NCBI RefSeq assembly: GCF_905220415.1
Contig: NC_059537.1
Location: 7,261,622-7,325,621, forward strand
Length of the DNA stretch: 64,000 nucleotides
Direction of reading: 5' to 3'
Source: Colias croceus
Taxonomy: Eukaryota; Arthropoda; Insecta; Lepidoptera; Pieridae
Positions 12,698 to 22,709 of this stretch are shown piece by piece. The position numbers were made by a program, and so were the translations under genes. Numbering within the stretch: position 1 is the first letter of the stretch; each line of letters starts with the position of its first letter. Below the pieces are notes generated by a model that had not been told where the DNA came from, did no database searches, and was given only the letters and a program-made list of their open reading frames with translations.

Positions 12698-13540
12698 TAA
12701 ACGGGATTATACCTCGGATAAAGTTGCTAGTTAAATTTTTTTTATTATTGTTGCCCCACCCTGAGCCCATGGCTAGCTACGCCCATGGGCATAAAACCAA
12801 TTACGAATACAAAAATGTAATAACATAATTTGCAGCAAAATTTCAGAGAGCATAAGTATACAAATGTAATTCATACTCAAAACACCTTTTGACAATTAAT
12901 GAATTAACATGTTGTATATCAATTAGTAACCAACTCCATCTAACATTAAACTTTACTATTAAGGTATGTAGAGCTTAGACGATGTAATTTTTAGGTCAAT
13001 CCAAATAAGGCTGACGGCTAGCACGTTAGTATAAAACATGGTTACCGGACGTAGATATTTACGCGACCTAAGCCCACTCCGTGTGGGTGTTATGGTGGTC
13101 AGTTTTTATGTCTTGACATTAATATTAATACATTCTAAACTCACCTTTATATAATCGCAATAAGATGCATTATCTTTTGATACAACCCTACCTATGATAC
13201 CTTTATAAACTGTTGAAAATGCATCATGTTTTGACACCAAACCGCAGTTAAACAAACAAAGCATATGTTTATTAAAACCTTACTGAGTCTATGCAAGACA
13301 AACATATGGTGTTGTCTAATTATACACGTTTCTTATAAGCTCAAACGGTTACTATATTTAGCGATGCGCTGCTTGGCGGACTATTAAACCATTAAACTCA
13401 GACATTAATGACAACACAAACACTTTACATAATAGTGCGTTGATCTTTCAAGGATTGTGTGATTCTCATGCTATTAACAATAATTCTGTGTGTTCCTAAT
13501 ATGGTTCTATACCTTTTTTAATTGGAATTTCAGTTAAATC

Positions 13541-16500
13541 ATGGGTGCGCCTGCGTGGGGCACGCGTGGTGGCGGTGACCGACCACGGCTACTTCGTATG
13601 ACGCCTCTTAGACACAGCTTTGCAGCACCCGCGACACCACCAACACAGACACCTCGCACACACGATTATGCGTCAGATGCTGATACGAAAAAAGGTAATA
13701 TGAAAAAGTTTACATCCTTTGTTTAAATGTCACGATAGCTTTACTTCTGTTAAAAGTGTTGTGCTAAGAGCATGTAGGTGGTCTGATGCCTCATCACAAT
13801 GACACTGTTTATTATTCACGTTTAAAAGTAAAGTGATCGGATACGGGCGTATAACCAGCTGCAAATCATTTAATAAATACTTGATAACCTTTAACTTAAA
13901 TAATAAGTACTTATAAATATGGCCATAGCTTATACTTTACAAGACAAGTATTTCAACTGTATTAAAACGAATTTACAAATTTAACATGATTTATTTGCTT
14001 AAATACGTTGTAAAATATAAAAATTTATTTTAAATGTTTTCAGAAGATAGTTGGAATGCCAACTTATCTCAGAGATGGCGAAAGTTACGACGGAGATGTT
14101 CACGGCTGCGGCCTGGATCAGGGAACCGTGAACCTAGTCCTGTACGTTGTTCGCCATCCCCCCCTCGTCCGCCTCCACACTGTTCCCCCGCCCCCGCTGC
14201 AAAACTCTCATTCAGACATCGTGGCAAAGTGTACACGACAGCATCTCTGCGAGTGACCAGCGGGGCGCCTGACATCCTTCGGGCTCTCGGAAAACTTGGA
14301 GGTGGATTGAGAAGACGAGCTCTATCGGCACATGACGTTCTTACACCGCCACAACAACAACCGTCTACATTTTACGTACCTAGCCCGACGTCTGGTCGAC
14401 AACCTTCCTCGCCATCTCCAACTCGACAAAACTCAACGCTTCGTCGACGTTGTAGTTCTCCAAATGTGTATCGAACCAAAAATGCAGCTCCTAGAGAGCG
14501 AGCACCGCTTATTAATCGAGAAGATGAGAGCAGAGATGTCGTTGACTATTCATATGGTCTAGAACGTCGTAAGAATAGTAGGGACGGCCGGAGTCGGCCC
14601 TACAGTGAGAACGTTAATATGGACATTCCTATATACAAAAATGGTTATAATAGATTAGGAAGTGATAGTGACAGACTATGGGAGGAACCGTATAGATTGC
14701 CCAGGGTTCAAGTACGGCAGGATCCTGTACAGCAATTAAGAAATGGAGTGTCGGAGCTTCGAGTGAGTTCTACGCCGCGATCAACTCGCCCTCCCCCCGC
14801 GCCACCTGCTTCTGGTCAAAAACCGACAAAGCGACCTCCAGCCCCGGAACCGAGAGACACACACACTTTTGAGGTAAGGATTCCTTTTTACACATAATAC
14901 AGAATAAGATAACAATAGTTTTTTATCATTTTTTTTTTATAATTAGAAATGTTTGCACATAAATAAATCTAAAATCTAAAACCTCTATCAAAGTAACCTA
15001 CTTCCACAAACGAGCTTGTGGTTTTATTTCAACGGGTTTTGATTATATTGCCTCAGAAAATAATGGTGGTTTTCATTTTATTGAATGTAATAACAACATA
15101 ACATAACATTTATAATAATAAGTAACTGGCTGCCCTAGCAGACGTTGTTCTGACTTCTGTCCCACTGCCCCTTTCAATAAGTCGGCCTTAAACTTGCTGA
15201 TTAAAACTTGCTGATTTTTTTTACGCTTAGTATTTGGCGCAATATATTTGGCGTTTCTTTTTTTACATAGATATGCAAATTGAAACTGACTAAATAACTG
15301 GTTAATTTAAATTCGTGATATCAAATTTCAGGTGCGTTTCACAAAGTCGGCTGGTGGCAAGGGTCTCGGTTTCAGCATAGTGGGTGGCCGCGACTCTCCT
15401 CGGGGTGATATGGGAATCTTCGTAAAAACAATTTTTAATAACGGACAAGCGGCCGAATCCGGTTTACTTCGGGAAGGTAAGAAATTTCACTTCAATATTT
15501 ATATGGACATATTTTGGTCGATCAACAAAACATATTATATGAAAGTGAACCAGTTCTGCGTACATGATATTTCCTTTTTAAATATTAAATTCAGATACTG
15601 ATCTCATAATAATGCTTAGCTATACACATCATAAATAATCGAGTCATCTATTTCGTCTATTCTTAGATTTAGAATTTTAGACGAAAAGGACTTGGCCTCG
15701 TCGGATTGCGAGGTAAATTACCTAATTACCAAAAATGTTCATAATTAACTCTTAAAAACTACTATTTAAAAAAAGTTTCTGCAGCTGTAACGACCACTGA
15801 GCTTGTACCATATTTCTTAGATTACATATTGCATATTACAAGCAATACTTTATTAAATAGTTTAATAATTACTAACTAATACCATATTGTCAAATACAAA
15901 TATGGTACTGCAGTGACAGTTACATCTAAAACATTCAAATCCCTCATATTCTCAGACTTATTATTTCAATAGGTATTTTATGGACAAAGTTCTATGGCGT
16001 TTTATAACGTGAACATTCCTTATTGGCGGTTAAAACAGCTGCATTTCACCTTGGCCGCACACCCCATACTATGCACATTTCACCTGGCTTAATGATTTAT
16101 TCATAGCTCTATAGAAGGTTTATACAGTTCCATTAGAAATTATAAATAGGTCAAAATTATAAAAAGACGGAATAAGACAATAAGGCTTTTCGTAATAACA
16201 CCTAGTCATTGTTATGCATTACGAAACGATAATTAAAAGTTGATATTTTTGTATTGGGAAATTAATTGCGTACGTGCGTTGGAGTCTGATCAATTTCTAG
16301 CTTTCTTTTTTTCATGATTTATTTTTTCACAGCTATTTCTGTGTAACATAACTAACTGTACAAATGTTTTATTCGATAAAGCTTCCAATTTATTCGTATC
16401 AAAAATAATTAGGTACTTAGTTTTTAATAAATTATTTTTCAATAAATTATGCACCTTATCATATACTTACCTACATATGAAATTAGTTGAAAAAGTTTTG

Positions 16501-17680
16501 ATCACGAAGTTTCAAAAATGTATTTACTATAAGCAAGTCAATACATTAACATGCTTTTTATTAATAGACGCCCCGGTTTTCGAAATTTGACCTTCCCACT
16601 CTCACGACTAAAAACTCTCACCTGCGTTCCACTGCATGGGTGACGTAGGCGATGGATTTACATTCAACTAATCTGCATTGTGTTTGTGATACAAAAAACA
16701 GCGACATGTGTTATGTTTTAACGCATATTAATGGAACACTGTATTAGCTTATTTTGATGGATAGTCTAAGTTAAAACATTGGATTTGTAAAAAAAAAAAT
16801 ATTTTCCATAGTATAACTAACACCACACACACCAATAGAAGTAGACCATCTATGAAAAATATTGCAAAATGTGAAAAAGTCCTTTTGAGAGTAAATTAAA
16901 TTATGTGGGGAAGCAAGTTTTACTATCTACATGTTTTATGTTTAAAATAAATACTGCCGTCTTCAAAATAAATCGCCGCTAGTACATCTTAGTTTTAATT
17001 TGTGTTTTTTTAAGAACTTTAATTAAAATTTCACACATCATCTCGCATCAATGTAAGTTAGATAACATAATCTTTTAGATGCCTTTGTATCACTCAAGCG
17101 AAAACGTTTTATTGGTAATCATTTTAGTTTCGTTTAACCTGATTAATGGCGTCCACACACGCTCCGGCACACCTGAAAGGTCCACCTGTACAGGTATACC
17201 TGCGCAGGTAAACCGTAACATGCGACCGGATCAAGATCGAAAATCATTTTTTTTTTTCGAATGCACAGTGTACTGAACGTCCCCACACGTCAGGTGACCT
17301 ACGCAGTCATACCTGCCCCCCTAGCCAAGTGGTTTTCTGTTAGCGTAGCGTTCAATAGAATAGACTACGAATGTATGAGATTGACGTAAGCCACTTGGCT
17401 AGGGGGGCTGTACGATTAACCTATATTACATATAGGTAGTCCGTAGCGTGTATGGCCAACATAACACGCAGGATATTTTAATTAATTTCTCATGTAGAAT
17501 GTCATACTTTAACCTAGTTAATTTACACTTTTATCTATTCATATTTCAGGTGACGAAATCGTATCAGTAAACGGTAGGGGAACAGCGGGTCTAACCCACG
17601 GGGAGGCTATAAGGTTGTTCAAGGACGTCCGCGCTGGGCCCGTGTTACTGCGAGTGTCAAGGAGGGCACCTGCACGCTGA
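13541..17680 (+). CDS. PDZ-domain protein, PDZD2/IL-16-like, 4 coding exons, 419 aa
   Basis: Exons at 13541-13694, 14044-14873, 15332-15476 and 17550-17680 join in frame (intron phases 1, 0, 1) with GT-AG borders (aag/gtaata, gag/gtaagg, aag/gtaaga; all acceptors end ttcag). The ATG lies 7 nt after an acceptor at 13533 and has A at -3 and G at +4. Residues 1-328 are low-complexity and rich in Pro, Ser and Arg, with no domain I recognise. Residues 329-414 form one PDZ domain: GLGF carboxylate loop at 339-342, a MGIFVKTIF strand, and His393 at the start of helix alphaB, the class I signature for S/T-X-hydrophobic C-termini. The protein stops 5 residues after the domain. The domain resembles those of vertebrate PDZD2 and IL-16 (family knowledge). 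Probable role: adaptor binding C-terminal tails of membrane proteins; this is inference. It is convergent with the bbg-like gene. I cannot assign a fly orthologue. Confidence 0.88.
14874..15331 (+). other. intron of the PDZ gene
   Basis: AT-rich GT-AG intron between the Pro/Arg-rich exon and the first PDZ exon. Nothing else is recognisable. Confidence 0.7.
17147..17457. mobile_element. CAGGT-rich MITE interrupted by a second MITE
   Basis: Imperfect inverted ends read ggcgtccacacacgctccgg on the left and the inverse of tccgtagcgtgtatggcc on the right. Between them are at least five copies of CAGGT/ACCTG. The element is broken by the 92-bp insert at 17316-17407. No coding. Confidence 0.5.
17316..17407. 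mobile_element. 92-bp MITE with CCCCCCTAGCCAAGTGG ends
   Basis: Perfect inverted ends CCCCCCTAGCCAAGTGG and its inverse, flanked on both sides by CTG (17313-17315 and 17408-17410), consistent with a 3-bp target-site duplication. Without it the host reads continuously through an ACCTGTAC block of the type found elsewhere in the host element. Confidence 0.7.
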
Positions 17681-17910
17681 CTGCCCTGCGCCTGCTGTGG
17701 GGACCCACTTCAGGCGCCTAACTATTCTACTATATGAATGTTGTTATTATACGAAATAATTATATATGAATTTTTTTCTGTAAGAATTCTTGAACTATGC
17801 GACTAAGAATGGGAACGATTGTGGATTCGAACGAATAACTGACGTTATGGAATAGCGTTTGTTTTGAAATTTTATGCAGACGAAATAAAATAAATCGTAA
17901 ATCGTGTATG
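17681..17910 (+). other. 3' UTR and poly(A) signals of the PDZ gene
   Basis: Two overlapping AATAAA hexamers lie at 17884-17894, about 200 nt after the stop codon, the likely cleavage signal. A longer 3' UTR is possible. Confidence 0.55.
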
Positions 17911-18251
17911 AAAATCATATTTAACACAAAGGTCATCGACGTTCCTATTCTAAGTTAGATTGCATTATACTGTTTGAGACTTTCCTGATGCACATTACTA
18001 TCGCTTGAGAAGAATTCTTAATATGTGTAGAACAGTAACGGTAATATTACAGTAACATGTGGTAATGTCATTAATATTTTTCAAGTGTTCGATTTTACGC
18101 GACTGTTGTAATTAGAAATTAAAGTCTTTAAACGGATTTGAAAGCATTAATCGTTATATCATTCCTCGTAATTGTCTCGAATACTTTTAGTAGAGTCTTC
18201 TTGTAACCTTGTAGAGTGAGTGTGGACTCACTGTAAAGTTTTAACGGCTAA

Positions 18252-18787
18252 CAGCCCGTTCACACATGGGAGTCCGTTTTACTTGAACGTTTTTAACGGA
18301 TACGTCATAAATTTATACTCTGTTCACACATAGGCACCGTATAACGTTCAACGGATCCGTCATTACTGGATCCGATGTGTGAACAGAAATCTCTCGCAAT
18401 ATACCGCCTTTATTCTACAAATCAATGATTATAATAATTATTACACACAATGCACGCACGCGTTCTCTTTGAATGTACAATAGAAAATGCGAGTCAAATC
18501 TCAAAACCTGTCGCATCACTCCCCCTTCTACACCCCACACACACCGCTCTTCACGCACGCAGGACCTATCCGTTAAAATTCTACGTATCCGTATATTTTT
18601 ACTGTTCCGTCGTCCAGTATTCGATGACAAAACGGAATGTATTTTTTTTACGGAACGATATTTTTTACTGTATACAGTATACTGTGCCATGTGTGAAGTC
18701 GCTCATACAATTACATACGCCATCGACGAAAAAAAAACGTACACGATAAAACGGAACAGTAAAACGGAGACATGTGTGAACGGGCTG
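18252..18787. mobile_element. 536-bp PIF/Harbinger-like MITE
   Basis: Ends are inverted repeats starting CAGCCCGTTCACACATG, perfect for 17 bp and then near-perfect through a CCGTTTTACT block. TAA flanks both sides (18249-18251 and 18788-18790), the TWA duplication typical of PIF/Harbinger. 'gttcacacat' motifs recur internally in both orientations (18321-18386). Open frames at 18415-18790 fall wholly inside and are not genes. Confidence 0.85.
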
Positions 18788-19218
18788 TAATTCGCATTAA
18801 ACCCCCGTGTAAACGTCTTTAATTTTTAGTAGGATTTATGTAAGCTGCTCTTTGCTGAATTCATATAAATCTTCCACGGATGTTTGTATATTTTAAAAAT
18901 CTTTACAATTTCTTGAGTCTGTTGACCATGTGGTTGACCACTATTATAACCCCTAGTGACTGCGTAATAAAATAACTATGACCGTTAAACGCATAAGTTA
19001 TTTTCTTCATATATTACTTTTTTTTTCAATAACTACTAATTTCATTATTGTATGTATTCGAATTTGTAATTTATTCTTATTAAGATCTTTGCCTACAAAT
19101 ATTATGTATGTAAAACAAAATAAATTCGAAAAGGATTCCTTAGTAGGAAAGTTCTGTCATTTTAACTGCTTGAATACAATAATTAGAATTAATTTATTTT
19201 CAGTACAAAAAGTAACTA

Positions 19219-19478
19219 TGTAATAAATAAATAAATAAATATTATAGGACATTAATACACAAATCGACCTAGTCCCACAGTAAGCTCAATTAAGGCTTGT
19301 GTTATGGGTACTAGGCGACGATAAATATAATATTAATAAATACATATATAGATAATAACACCCAGACCCAAGAACAAGTAATTGAGTTCATCACACAAAT
19401 ATTTGCCCTGACCGGGGATCGAACCCGGGACCGTCGGCTCAGTAGGCAGTTACTTTACCACTGCGCCGACCGCGTCGT
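19219..19478 (-). mobile_element. tRNA-headed SINE
   Basis: Read on the minus strand it starts with an A-box-like GGCGCAGTGG, then a canonical Pol III B box GGTTCGATCCC (plus positions 19415-19425), then a non-tRNA body, and ends in an ATTT repeat tail at 19219-19242. This is the layout of lepidopteran tRNA-derived SINEs. The head cannot fold into a full tRNA with intact acceptor stem, so it is not a tRNA gene. Confidence 0.75.
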
Positions 19479-19520
19479 CTTCGTCTCGTCGTCGCGTCTC
19501 GTCGTCGTCGTCGTCGTATT
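19475..19520. repeat. GTC/CGT microsatellite
   Basis: Imperfect GTC trinucleotide run directly at the 5' side of the SINE. The last section is five clean cgt repeats. Confidence 0.8.
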
Positions 19521-21388
19521 ATGTATTGTAATAATTGAATTGGATATTGAAGCTTGTAATTCATAATTGAAGCAGTAGTGTTGTATTTTCTTTTCCATTT
19601 GCTTAGAAATCCGTATTCAGTATTGAGTGAAAGTTTTAATTTATTTCAAATCGTAACAAGGAATTCACACCCTGAATATATAATATACAGTGGTGAGTTT
19701 TTCTTAAATGATACGTTTTTGTATTTTATATATTTTCAAACGTTAATATTACAAACAGCTTCAATATTCAACTGTTAAGAGAAATGCGATGGGTATTTTC
19801 CCTATATAATCGCTAAAGTCTGTAATCTGTTTTCTCCTTGAAAATTCAGTAGGTACACCACTATGTCTGTGAGGTACCACAGGGTACACATTATTTTAAA
19901 TATCTTCTTCGATGCCTCTGTGATGATACTTTATTGGCTGGTATCAACAGACACTAAGTAAACAAATTTGACAACTTTAAGTGAAAACAGGGGCACAATA
20001 TTCCCACTAAGTTTATAAAGTATATTTACAGTTGGTTAAATAGTGAAGGAGGAAATAGACGAGAGCCTAACCTTAAAATATGACTTCCTTTATTATGAAC
20101 GAGCGAGCGCTTGAAGTGAAACTTCTTTAAGCGTGTTGAGAGTAAAATTTAAAGGTCGCGTCAAGGCATTATCGTCACGTCATGGAGTAAGGCGATGATT
20201 TTGGTATCTTTGAATATTGCCAAAGCAGTTTCACTTCTGACACGTGTGTTTTGCACATACGCTCTTTTTTAAGTACATAATTTTGAAAAGTTTCACCGTA
20301 AACCTAATCGTGCCAAGAGGAAATCCTCTTGACACGATATTATATTCATTTCCACTGCAGGGACACAAGTGTGAACACAAGCCTCATATTTATTTACAAA
20401 CACAAATCGCTTCAATATCCAACCGTTAACAGTTATGATTGTCTATTCTCAAACATTACGCAGTGATTCCATACAAAAGATTATAATTACAAGATTCGAT
20501 TATTAAATACCCATTCAAAATTTAATAATCGAATTGAGGGTAGAAAGTTGTAAACAGACCTTTGTTAACGCTTCTGCGTATATCTATCTAATTTCCAACG
20601 TATTCTTGATCTTCTCTAAATTATTTAAATTCACATTATACTCCTACTTTCAGTTTACCTTAGTTATGCGTCACTTGAAGGCTATGTACTAACGAGATGC
20701 GAACATACTCTTGTGGGAAATCCCTATACTTGTTAATAATAATGAAGTTTGGTAGAGCCTTATAACTATGATCCCTTAATCCTAGCAGGGACCCATGAAG
20801 AAATCATTTTGTAATTTTGAAGTTAGAACTTCAATAAGAGAATATTTTAATTATTATAATATCACAAAACACGTGCAATAGAATAACTTAATATTGCGGT
20901 TCATTTGTAATTTATTCTTCTTTGATACGATTGGGAAGTCTGTGATATTAAATTTAAAACTAAAAATTTTATACTGAATTTGGAATGTTTCTAATGTAAA
21001 ATTATTATTGTAGTCTATTGACCAAATCAAACAATTCTAGTATGATTAAGGTAGATACTATGAGACGTATATTTTGTAAATAATTATCATAATATATTTT
21101 ATTGATAAAACTAATTTATATTTATAATGCATTATAATTTATAACGTAGGAATATGGCACAACTAACGGATGTTTTTGCATTTTTATAGTTTGTATTGAA
21201 AGTGGATATACACAACGAAGTATGTGACAAATATAACATTATAAAAGAACAAGTTGTTTTATTGAAAAATATGAAAAAACATGTGTATATTACCCATTCT
21301 AAAAATAACCATATACTCCTGATTTTTATGAGACAAAACGTAGATAAAACTCAGGCTGACACCTATCAATGAGTTTGTTAGTGCCCGT

Positions 21389-21569
21389 CTAAAGCCTTGT
21401 TTCCACTTGAGCATGCTCAGGCGAATGAGCGGCTCATTTGGCCGAGCTGCTCAAGTGGAGACGCCTGAGCATGCTCGGGCCGCGCGTGCTCAGACGTCTC
21501 CACTTGAGCGGCTCGGCCAAATGAGCCGCTCATTCGCCTGAGCATGCTCAAGTGGAAACAAGGCTTTAG
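21389..21569. mobile_element. 181-bp near-perfect palindromic MITE with 8-bp target-site duplication
   Basis: The first and last 59 bases are exact inverse copies (ends CTAAAGCCTTG...CAAGGCTTTAG); pairing continues for about 20 more bases with one mismatch, leaving an imperfectly paired centre of about 30 bp. GTGCCCGT is duplicated exactly at 21381-21388 and 21570-21577. The arms themselves hold GAGCATGCTC palindromes. An 8-bp duplication fits hAT-, P- or Merlin-type transposases; the ends alone do not tell which. Confidence 0.88.
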
Positions 21570-21933
21570 GTGCCCGTTATGAAATCAATCAGTTCACCTA
21601 CACCAACCTCATTTCAATCTTTTGTGTAGAACGTTTAATACTGTCGATTTTCTGATGAAACATTGATCTTGAATAATTCAATCCTTTAGCAACTTTCAGA
21701 AGTCATCTCGTGCCTTTACACTAAATATTATTATTACACAACATATGTTTACGTTATACTGGTAGAAAACAGAATGTCAATGTTCCATTCATGTTGATAT
21801 ATAGCTGCATCATCTGTAAAATTATGTTATATAATAACATTTTATATAATTCCTAGAAAGTTCAAAAAAAATATTCCTATAAAACAACCTTTTATGTAGA
21901 TGATTCTGTATGGGAGGAGAATTTAAACACAAG

Positions 21934-22709
21934 TTTATTTTTTAAATATTTATTCGTGAAAAAATAGAGAACATCATTTCGAGAGATATAATTTAGGGAC
22001 TATAAATATTATGCGGCTACACTTTAAGTGTTTAATGTGTTATGAAATAAAATACAAAAGTTATAGGATATGAACTAAAACAATATTTACAAATGTGTCT
22101 ATAACTACTGCTGGTAAGATAGGCTGAATGATTATTAGGAATGGCAAGGCGAAAAGATTATTCGATTAAAATTAACCATAATGATTACATTAAACGATGA
22201 TTCTTAAATTGGATAATACACATTAACGATTATGTTATTTAACAACCATAAGCAACATATACATAATAGTTAGTCTCTTATCTCAAATGCAAATGGCATA
22301 CCGATTATTATAATAACAAAAAATAATATGCCGATAATTTGTCTCCAACCCAAAAATCGTGATTTAACTTCTAAATCATCGGAATGGCACGCCATTTAAC
22401 ACTAGAAATAACTATCATATTATTATGCCTTAATAACATAGGTACTTATAAATTATTATTTTTATCTTTCCGGACTAGTATTTTAACAATAAATAAACAT
22501 GTTAATCAAAATTCAAGTACAGTCTTCAGATCATTAAACTACGTTTTACGTAAAATGTATGTTTGAAAATAGTATTTACAGTGAAAACCTAGCAAAGAGA
22601 ATAATAAAACTAAAACTATGTTTTTCGAGTGATCACAACTTGCAATGTAAGTGAGGATTATGAATAGCTTTTTTCTCGTAAACTTAACAATATATAAATG
22701 TAAATAACA
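21934..22709 (-). other. 3' UTR and poly(A) signals of the bbg-like gene
   Basis: Minus-strand AATAAA hexamers (plus TTTATT) at 21949-21954 and 21934-21939 follow the stop codon by about 760 nt. No better signal lies closer. The frame at 22384-22566 on the plus strand is not supported as a gene. Confidence 0.45.

Larger units (their letters stand above)
10558..12787. mobile_element. hAT-like element, 2230 bp, with 8-bp target-site duplication
   Basis: Inverted ends begin CATGGGCGTAGC on both sides and continue, with gaps, into a shared 'cagggtggggc' block. An exact 8-bp duplication, GGCATAAA, sits at 10550-10557 and 12788-12795. End sequence and duplication length fit the hAT superfamily, whose ends often read CA(G)..GGCGTAGC. 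No transposase frame is present. The inside is built from two further inverted-repeat structures (10836-11888 and 12128-12697), so this is a composite non-autonomous element. Confidence 0.85.
579..13533 (+). other. first intron of the PDZ gene (13 kb), transposon-rich
   Basis: No exon-like coding is visible here. It contains the Merlin scrap (1100-1420), a retroposon tail (1735-1950), a homopolymer tract (1961-2072), a LINE-type tail (3664-3850), another retroposon tail (6851-7092), a MITE (7569-8071), a lepidopteran repeat (9841-9991) and a hAT-like element (10558-12787). The remaining stretches (584-1099, 2073-3663, 3851-6850, 7093-7568, 8072-9840, 9992-10549, 12796-13530) are AT-rich and I see nothing recognisable in them. 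A short direct repeat (atttataccattaa) occurs twice near 9216 and 9235. Confidence 0.5.
15477..17549 (+). other. intron splitting the PDZ domain
   Basis: A 2-kb phase-1 intron that interrupts the PDZ codons at the L-R-E-G / D-E-I junction, a common PDZ intron site. It holds the nested MITEs at 17147-17457; the rest is AT-rich and unremarkable. Confidence 0.7.
17911..21930. other. intergenic gap between convergent PDZ genes
   Basis: About 4 kb without a supportable gene. It holds the Harbinger-like MITE (18252-18787), a SINE with a GTC microsatellite (19219-19520), a short hairpin (20308-20339) and the palindrome at 21389-21569. The remaining sequence is AT-rich and unrecognised. Confidence 0.6.

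Noticed and set aside
14056..14562. Open frames of 66-76 codons overlapping the large PDZ-gene exon on both strands
   Set aside because: They are alternative-frame shadows of the exon at 14044-14873, whose own frame joins in phase with both neighbours.
18415..18790. Frames of 91-105 codons on both strands
   Set aside because: They lie within the Harbinger-like MITE, which has no transposase; the length is chance.
19413..19478. A tRNA gene on the minus strand
   Set aside because: The A- and B-box motifs are present, but the head runs into a SINE body with an ATTT tail and no matching acceptor stem or terminator.
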